Source: Promicromonosporaceae bacterium
Lineage (GTDB): Bacteria > Actinomycetota > Actinomycetes > Actinomycetales > Cellulomonadaceae
Assembly (NCBI GenBank): GCA_009783295.1
Contig: WRHK01000039.1
Span: 1 to 36,877, forward strand
DNA: 36,877 bases
Reading direction: 5' to 3'
Shown piece by piece: positions 32,262 to 36,877 of the stretch. The translations under genes and the position numbers were made by a program. The notes beneath the pieces were generated by a model, which ran no database searches, had not been told where the DNA came from, and worked only from the letters and a program-made list of their open reading frames with translations. The first letter of the stretch is position 1. Every line of letters starts with the position of its first letter.

Positions 32262-33329
32262 GTGCCCGGAGCCGTGACCTCGCCCGTCGTCTGGGCCACC
32301 CCCCTGCGCACCCGGTTCCGCGGCCTCGACGCCCGCGACGGGGTGCTGCTGCAAGGCGACGCCGGCTGGGGCGAGCTGAGCCCGTTCTGGGACTACGACG
32401 ACGCCGAGTCGTCCACCTGGCTGCGCTGCGCGCGCGAGGCCGCCTCCGTGGGCTGGCCCGCTCCCGTCCGCACCTCCGTCCCCGTGAACGTCACCGTGCC
32501 CGCCGTCGGGCCGGAGAAGGCGCGCGAGATCGTGCTCGCCTCGAGCGGCTGCCGCACCGCCAAGATCAAGGTCGCCCAGCGCTCCCTGCCCGGCGGGGCC
32601 TCCGTCCACGCCGTCGACGGGTCGCGCGCCGGGCAGCTCGAGCCGGTCGCCGCCGAGGTCGAGCGCGTCGCGGCCGTGCGCGAGGCCTTCGGCGAGCTCT
32701 ACGGCCCCGGCGTGGGCCGCATCCGCGTCGACGCCAACGGCGGCTGGACCGTGCCCGAGGCGCTGGAGCACCTGCGCGAGATCGACGCCGCCGCCGGCGG
32801 GCTCGAGTACGCCGAGCAGCCCTGCGCCGACGTCGAGGAGCTCGCCGCCCTGCGCCGTGCCCTGCTGCGCGCCGGGGTGGACGTGCCCGTCGCCGCCGAC
32901 GAGTCGATCCGCCGCGCCGCCGACCCCCTGCGCGTCGTGGCGCTCGACGCCGCCGACGTGGTGGTGCTCAAGGTGCAGCCGCTGGGCGGCGTGCGCGCGT
33001 GCCTCGAGCTCGCCGAGCGGGTGGGGCTGCCCGTCGTCGTCTCGTCCGCGCTCGAGTCGTCCGTGGGGCTCGCGGCGGGTGTCGCGCTCGCGGCGGCCCT
33101 GCCCGAGCTGCCGTACGCGTGCGGGCTGGCGACGTCGCAGCTCTTCGCGCACGACATCGTCGCCGCTCCGCTGCTGCCCGTCGACGGGTCGCTCCCGGTG
33201 CTGGCCGCCGGCGACCCGCGCCTGGAGCCGGACGCGGCCGCGCTCGCGGCGGCGACGCCCTCGCCCGAGGTCCGGGCGCGGTGGCTGGAGAGGCTGGGAC
33301 GTCTGGAGGACCTGGTGGGGGAGCGATGA
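32262..33329 (+). CDS. menC: o-Succinylbenzoate synthase MenC
   Basis: Enolase-superfamily dehydratase of 355 residues that makes o-succinylbenzoate. Catalytic lysines are Lys101 and Lys103 in TAKIKVA and Lys237 in VLKVQPLGG. Metal ligands are Asp157 (RVDANGG), Glu185 (YAEQP) and Asp213 (AADES). About 25 extra residues (roughly 108-132, RSLPGGAS to QLEPVAAE) lie between the KxK pair and the next helix. GTG at 32262 is six bases after a TAGGCT box (32250-32255), so the start is probably leaderless. The stop overlaps the menD ATG (ATGA). Confidence 0.95.
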   Translation: MPGAVTSPVVWATPLRTRFRGLDARDGVLLQGDAGWGELSPFWDYDDAESSTWLRCAREAASVGWPAPVRTSVPVNVTVPAVGPEKAREIVLASSGCRTAKIKVAQRSLPGGASVHAVDGSRAGQLEPVAAEVERVAAVREAFGELYGPGVGRIRVDANGGWTVPEALEHLREIDAAAGGLEYAEQPCADVEELAALRRALLRAGVDVPVAADESIRRAADPLRVVALDAADVVVLKVQPLGGVRACLELAERVGLPVVVSSALESSVGLAAGVALAAALPELPYACGLATSQLFAHDIVAAPLLPVDGSLPVLAAGDPRLEPDAAALAAATPSPEVRARWLERLGRLEDLVGER

Positions 33330-35110
33330 GCCACGCCGTGGCGGCCGCGCGGGCGCTGGTCGCGGAGCTGAGCGCGCAGGGGGTGCGTGACGTCGTGCTC
33401 GCGCCCGGGTCGCGGTCCGCGCCGCTGGCCTACGCGCTGGCCGACGCCGACGCGACCGGGCTGGTCCGCCTGCACGTGCGCGTCGACGAGCGCGCCGCCG
33501 GGTTCCTCGCGCTGGGCCTGGCCAAGGGCGACCCCGCCGGGCCGCGTCCGGTCGCCGTCGTCACGACGTCGGGCACCGCCGTCGCCAACCTGCACCCCGC
33601 GGTGCTGGAGGCGCACCACACGGGCGTGCCGCTGGTGCTGCTCACCGCCGACCGCCCGCACGAGCTGCGCGGCACCGGCGCCTCGCAGACGACCGACCAG
33701 GTGGGCGTGTTCGGCACCGCGGTGCGCTTCGCCGCCGACGTGCCCGCTCCAGACGGGCGGGACGGGGAGGTGCGCGACCTGCTCTCCACGACCGGGCGGG
33801 CGCTGGCCGCCGCGCTGGGGCTGCGCGACCGGAACCCCGGGCCCGTGCACCTCAACCTTGCCTACCGGGACCCGCTGCAGCCTGAGGTGGCACACGGCGA
33901 GACACCCGCGGACGGCGTGGTCTCGACGAGCTCGACCACCACGGGCCACCGCACCGTCGTCGTGCCGCCCGTCCCGGGACCCGGCGCCGACCCCGTCATC
34001 CTCGGCGACGCGGCCCGCACGCTCGTCGTCGCCGGCGACGGTGCCGGGCCGCAGGCGCGGGCGCTCGCCGAGGTGCAGGGGTGGCCGCTGCTGGCCGAGC
34101 CGTCGTCCGGGGCCTGCGGCGGACCCGTCGCGATCCGCGCGTACCGGTCGCTGCTCGGCGTCGAGGAGCTCGCGCGCGACGTCGAGAACGTCGTCGTGCT
34201 GGGGCACCCCACGCTCTCGCGGCCCGTGCAGCGGCTGCTCGGGCGGCCCGACGTCGCCGTCACCGTCGTCGCGCCGGGGGGAGGGCCCTGGCCCGACGCA
34301 GCGCGCAACGCCATGGCCGTCGTCGACGCCCTGCACGACCGGTGGTTCGCCGAGCGCGCCCACGGCGACAGCTCTTTCCTGGAGCGCTGGCTCACCGTGT
34401 CCCGCGCGGCGGAGCGCGTGCTCGACCGCGTGACCACCGCGGAGGGCGCCCTCGCCGAGGCGTCGTTCGCCGCCCTCGCCGTCGCCCGTGCGGTCGCCGC
34501 GGCCTCCGCTCCCGGCGACGTCCTGGTGGTCGGGTCGTCCAACCCCGTCCGCGACCTCGACCTGGTGCTGGGTATGGACGCCGCCCCCGCGCGCGTGATC
34601 GCCAACCGCGGCCTCGCCGGCATCGACGGCACCGTGTCCACCGCGGCTGGCATCGCCCTCGCCGCCGCCCCCGCCCGCACGCGCGCGCTGCTCGGCGACC
34701 TCACCTTTCTGCACGACATCGGCGGCCTGCTGCGCGGCCCCCTCGAGCCCGCCGCCCCGCTCCAGCTCGTGGTCGTGAACGACGACGGCGGCTCGATCTT
34801 CGCGACGCTCGAGCACGGGGCGCTCGCGGCGCAGTCGGCCGAGCGTGCCCGCACCTTCGAGCGCGTCTTCGGCACGCCCCACGGCGCCGACCTCGCCGCG
34901 CTGTGCGCCGGCTACGGCGTCGCGCACCGGGAGGCGACCACGCTGGCCGCCCTGCGGGCCGCCCTCGCCGACCCGGCGCCGGGCGTCGAGGTGGTGGAGG
35001 TGCGCGTGGCGCGGGATGAGCGGCTCGCGGAGTCCCGTGCGCTGCACGCCGAGATCGTCTCGGCGGCCCGCTCAGCAGGGAAGATGGGGCACTTCGCACC
35101 CGAACGTTGA
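33326..35110 (+). CDS. menD: SEPHCHC synthase MenD
   Basis: Thiamine-diphosphate enzyme of 594 residues that joins 2-oxoglutarate to isochorismate, the first committed menaquinone step. The substrate loop APGSRSAPLA, catalytic Glu55 (RVDERAAGF), TTSGTAVANLHPAV and HELRGTGASQTTDQ belong to the N-terminal domain. The cofactor motif GDLTFLHDIGG and NDDGGSIF are in the C-terminal domain. No MenF or isochorismate synthase gene is in the window. A 22-nt repeat element encodes VVSTSSTT in the linker after the first domain. It overlaps menC by four bases. Confidence 0.96.
   Translation: MSHAVAAARALVAELSAQGVRDVVLAPGSRSAPLAYALADADATGLVRLHVRVDERAAGFLALGLAKGDPAGPRPVAVVTTSGTAVANLHPAVLEAHHTGVPLVLLTADRPHELRGTGASQTTDQVGVFGTAVRFAADVPAPDGRDGEVRDLLSTTGRALAAALGLRDRNPGPVHLNLAYRDPLQPEVAHGETPADGVVSTSSTTTGHRTVVVPPVPGPGADPVILGDAARTLVVAGDGAGPQARALAEVQGWPLLAEPSSGACGGPVAIRAYRSLLGVEELARDVENVVVLGHPTLSRPVQRLLGRPDVAVTVVAPGGGPWPDAARNAMAVVDALHDRWFAERAHGDSSFLERWLTVSRAAERVLDRVTTAEGALAEASFAALAVARAVAAASAPGDVLVVGSSNPVRDLDLVLGMDAAPARVIANRGLAGIDGTVSTAAGIALAAAPARTRALLGDLTFLHDIGGLLRGPLEPAAPLQLVVVNDDGGSIFATLEHGALAAQSAERARTFERVFGTPHGADLAALCAGYGVAHREATTLAALRAALADPAPGVEVVEVRVARDERLAESRALHAEIVSAARSAGKMGHFAPER
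33919..33940. repeat. 22-nt GGTCTCGAC-type element in menD
   Basis: GGTCTCGAC-GA-GCTCGACCACC, with nearly complementary ends. It encodes VSTSSTT in the unconserved linker between the first and second MenD domains. It is the best match to the consensus in this window. Confidence 0.8.
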
Positions 35111-35201
35111 GGCAACGCAGAGAACTCTCAGGAACGACCCAGAGCCGCGTCAGACTGGTGGTGTTATCTCGGGTCAGGAGATCGAGGAGGCCAGGATCAC
35201 A

Positions 35202-36877
35202 ATGAGCACCGAGAACCACGACCAGCAGCCCGCCGCGCCGGAGGGCTCGACGCCCGTCACGCCCGAGCCGCCCGTGCAGCCGGAGCCCGCCCCGCCCGCC
35301 CAGACCGGGCCCGAGCCGACCCAGCAGCACGCGACCCCGCCGGCGCCCCCTGCCCCGGTCGAGGCCACGGCGCCCCAGCAGCCCGCGCTGCCGCACCCCG
35401 TCCAGCAGGTGCCTGCGCCGCAGCCGCAGCACCCGCAGGGCCAGCCCACGCAGGAGCTGCACCCGCAGCAGCACCCGACGGCCCCGTACCCCACGCAGCC
35501 GCCGGCCCCGCAGCCGCAGTACGGCCAGTACGCCCAGTCGCACTACGGCCACTCGCCGTACGGGCACCCGGCCCCGCAGCAGCGTCCGCCGTACCCGACG
35601 CAGCAGGGCCCGCAGGCCCCGGGGCAGCACCAGCCTGGCGCCGCGTTCCACAACCCGTACGCGGCGCAGGACGCGGAGCGACCGGCCGAGCAGCGCAAGC
35701 CGCGCTCCTGGGCCCCGGTCGCGATCGCGGCCGTCGTCGCCGCAGCCCTGGCCAGCGGCGGCACGGCCCTGGCCGTGGACGCGTTCGGCAACCACGGCAC
35801 GCCGACGTCGATCGCCTCGATCGGCGACCCGGGACGTGTCGACTCGGCGCCGGTCACGGACTCGTCTGCCGCGAACCCCGACTGGCAGGCCGTCATCGCC
35901 GCGGTGTCGCAGTCCGTGGTGTCCATCCAGGTCACCAGCCAGAACGGTGGCGCGGAGGGCTCCGGCTTCATCCTCGACGCCAAGGGCCACGTGCTCACCA
36001 ACAACCACGTCGTCTCGGGCGCCCAGAACAACACTGTCCAGGTGACGCTGTCGGACGGCCGCCTGTTCGACGCCAAGATCGTGGGCACCGACCCCACCAC
36101 CGACATGGCCGTGGTCGAGCTCCAGAACGCGCCGTCGGACCTCAAGCCGGTGGCGCTCGGCAACTCCGCCGACGTCAAGGTGGGCGACCCCGTGCTCGCC
36201 GTCGGCAACCCGCTCGGCCTGGCCAACACGGCCACGACCGGCATCGTGTCCGCGCTCGACCGCCCCGTCACGGCGTCCGGCGAGGACCAGCAGACCCCCA
36301 CCACCACCAACGCGATCCAGATCGACGCGGCCATCAACCCCGGCAACTCGGGCGGCCCGCTGTTCGACGCGACGGGCCGCGTCATCGGCATCACATCGTC
36401 GATCGCCAGCCTGTCCAGCAGCTCCTCGGGCGGGCAGTCCGGGTCGATCGGCCTCGGGTTCGCCATCCCGATCAACCTGGCCAAGAACATCAGCAACCAG
36501 CTGATCGAGCACGGCACCGCGCAGCACGCGTTCCTCGGCGTCACCATGCAGGACGGCACTGCCACCGCCGACGGCGTCACCCGTCGCGGCGCGCAGGTCA
36601 TCTCGGTGTCGAGCGGGTCGCCCGCGGCAGCCGCCGGGATCCAGGCCGGCGACGTCATCGTGGCGATCGGCGACCAGCCGGTCAGCGGCGCCGACTCGCT
36701 CACGGCGTTCGTCCGCGAGCACCAGGCCGGCGACAAGATCAGCCTGACGGTGGTGCGCGGCGGCAAGGCCTCGCAGATCGGCGTCACGCTCGCGGTGCGC
36801 GACGAGTCGAGCCAGAGCGGCTCGGGCTCCGGCTCGGGGGGGTCCGGCGGCTCCGGCCCGGGGGGCCCGGGCCCGGG
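35202..36877 (+). CDS. HtrA/DegP-like membrane-anchored serine protease (3' end cut)
   Basis: Trypsin-like S1C protease with its active site outside the membrane; 558 codons are visible. Residues 1-165 are a cytoplasmic Pro/Gln-rich, low-complexity region (PQPQHPQGQPTQ, repeated YPTQ and YGQY/YGH). One helix follows (about 170-191). The protease has the full triad: His269 in TNNHVVSG, Asp301 in TTDMAVVEL and Ser383 in NPGNSGGPL. A PDZ domain (about 445-530) contains GVTMQDG and SPAAAAGIQAGDVIVAIG. A Gly/Ser/Pro tail then runs off the window. The ATG has AGGA five bases upstream and GAGGAGG 11 bases upstream. Such proteases handle envelope stress and misfolded proteins. The 91-base gap after menD shows no clear terminator. 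Confidence 0.95.
   Translation, partial: MSTENHDQQPAAPEGSTPVTPEPPVQPEPAPPAQTGPEPTQQHATPPAPPAPVEATAPQQPALPHPVQQVPAPQPQHPQGQPTQELHPQQHPTAPYPTQPPAPQPQYGQYAQSHYGHSPYGHPAPQQRPPYPTQQGPQAPGQHQPGAAFHNPYAAQDAERPAEQRKPRSWAPVAIAAVVAAALASGGTALAVDAFGNHGTPTSIASIGDPGRVDSAPVTDSSAANPDWQAVIAAVSQSVVSIQVTSQNGGAEGSGFILDAKGHVLTNNHVVSGAQNNTVQVTLSDGRLFDAKIVGTDPTTDMAVVELQNAPSDLKPVALGNSADVKVGDPVLAVGNPLGLANTATTGIVSALDRPVTASGEDQQTPTTTNAIQIDAAINPGNSGGPLFDATGRVIGITSSIASLSSSSSGGQSGSIGLGFAIPINLAKNISNQLIEHGTAQHAFLGVTMQDGTATADGVTRRGAQVISVSSGSPAAAAGIQAGDVIVAIGDQPVSGADSLTAFVREHQAGDKISLTVVRGGKASQIGVTLAVRDESSQSGSGSGSGGSGGSGPGGPGP

Overview
The window is very GC-rich, with almost every third codon position G or C. It looks like an actinobacterium of the order Micrococcales, in the Cellulomonadaceae/Promicromonosporaceae neighbourhood. 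The evidence is the menaquinone genes, a Rex repressor, a System II cytochrome c assembly operon, the small actinobacterial ribosomal protein bS22, and many genes whose start codon lies 5-7 nt after a TANNNT box (leaderless transcription). The lineage is inferred; no rRNA or other marker gene is present.

Layout. 1-4.9 kb: 5' part of katG (-), then a metal P-type ATPase and a two-gene ABC exporter (+). The first ~4.1 kb uses clearly more A/T-ending codons than the rest. 4.9-8.9 kb: a VOC protein and a 1103-residue SWIM/SNF2 helicase, the helicase bracketed by two arrays of the same 13-nt repeat in exact 20-bp register. 8.9-12.3 kb: KtrA/KtrB potassium uptake and a divergent AcuC-type deacetylase. 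12.3-18.6 kb: a six-gene organosulfur operon (ssuA-ssuC-ssuB, two different FMN monooxygenases, an aldo/keto reductase) preceded by a 19-residue leader peptide ending in a Cys/Arg tract, a likely cysteine attenuator. 18.7-22.7 kb: bS22, a HAD phosphatase, a glutaredoxin-like protein, Rex, a YceI/MarR divergent pair with an operator, and a histidine phosphatase. 22.7-26.8 kb: resA-ccdA-resB-ccsB. 26.9-35.1 kb: a PLDc_N membrane protein, a DUF4229 protein, and menA, menE, a DUF3048 lipoprotein, menB, a 58-residue unknown protein, menC and menD. 35.2 kb to the end: an HtrA-like protease cut by the window edge in a Gly-rich tail.

How it works together. The right half is a respiratory block: cytochrome c maturation, menaquinone synthesis and NADH sensing by Rex. 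A perfect Rex-type operator (TTGTGA-N6-TCACAA) lies between menB and the unknown 58-residue gene, so the Rex encoded 11 kb away may control menaquinone synthesis, the small gene, or both.

The most unusual material is non-coding. There are mirror-symmetric tandem arrays of 13-nt cores with fixed spacing (20 bp around the SNF2 gene, 19 bp between DUF4229 and menA), a 62-nt near-perfect hairpin after ccsB, and a 22-nt element of the type GGTCTCGAC-N2-GCTCGACCACC lodged inside four coding sequences. No tRNA, rRNA, CRISPR array, insertion sequence or prophage gene was found.
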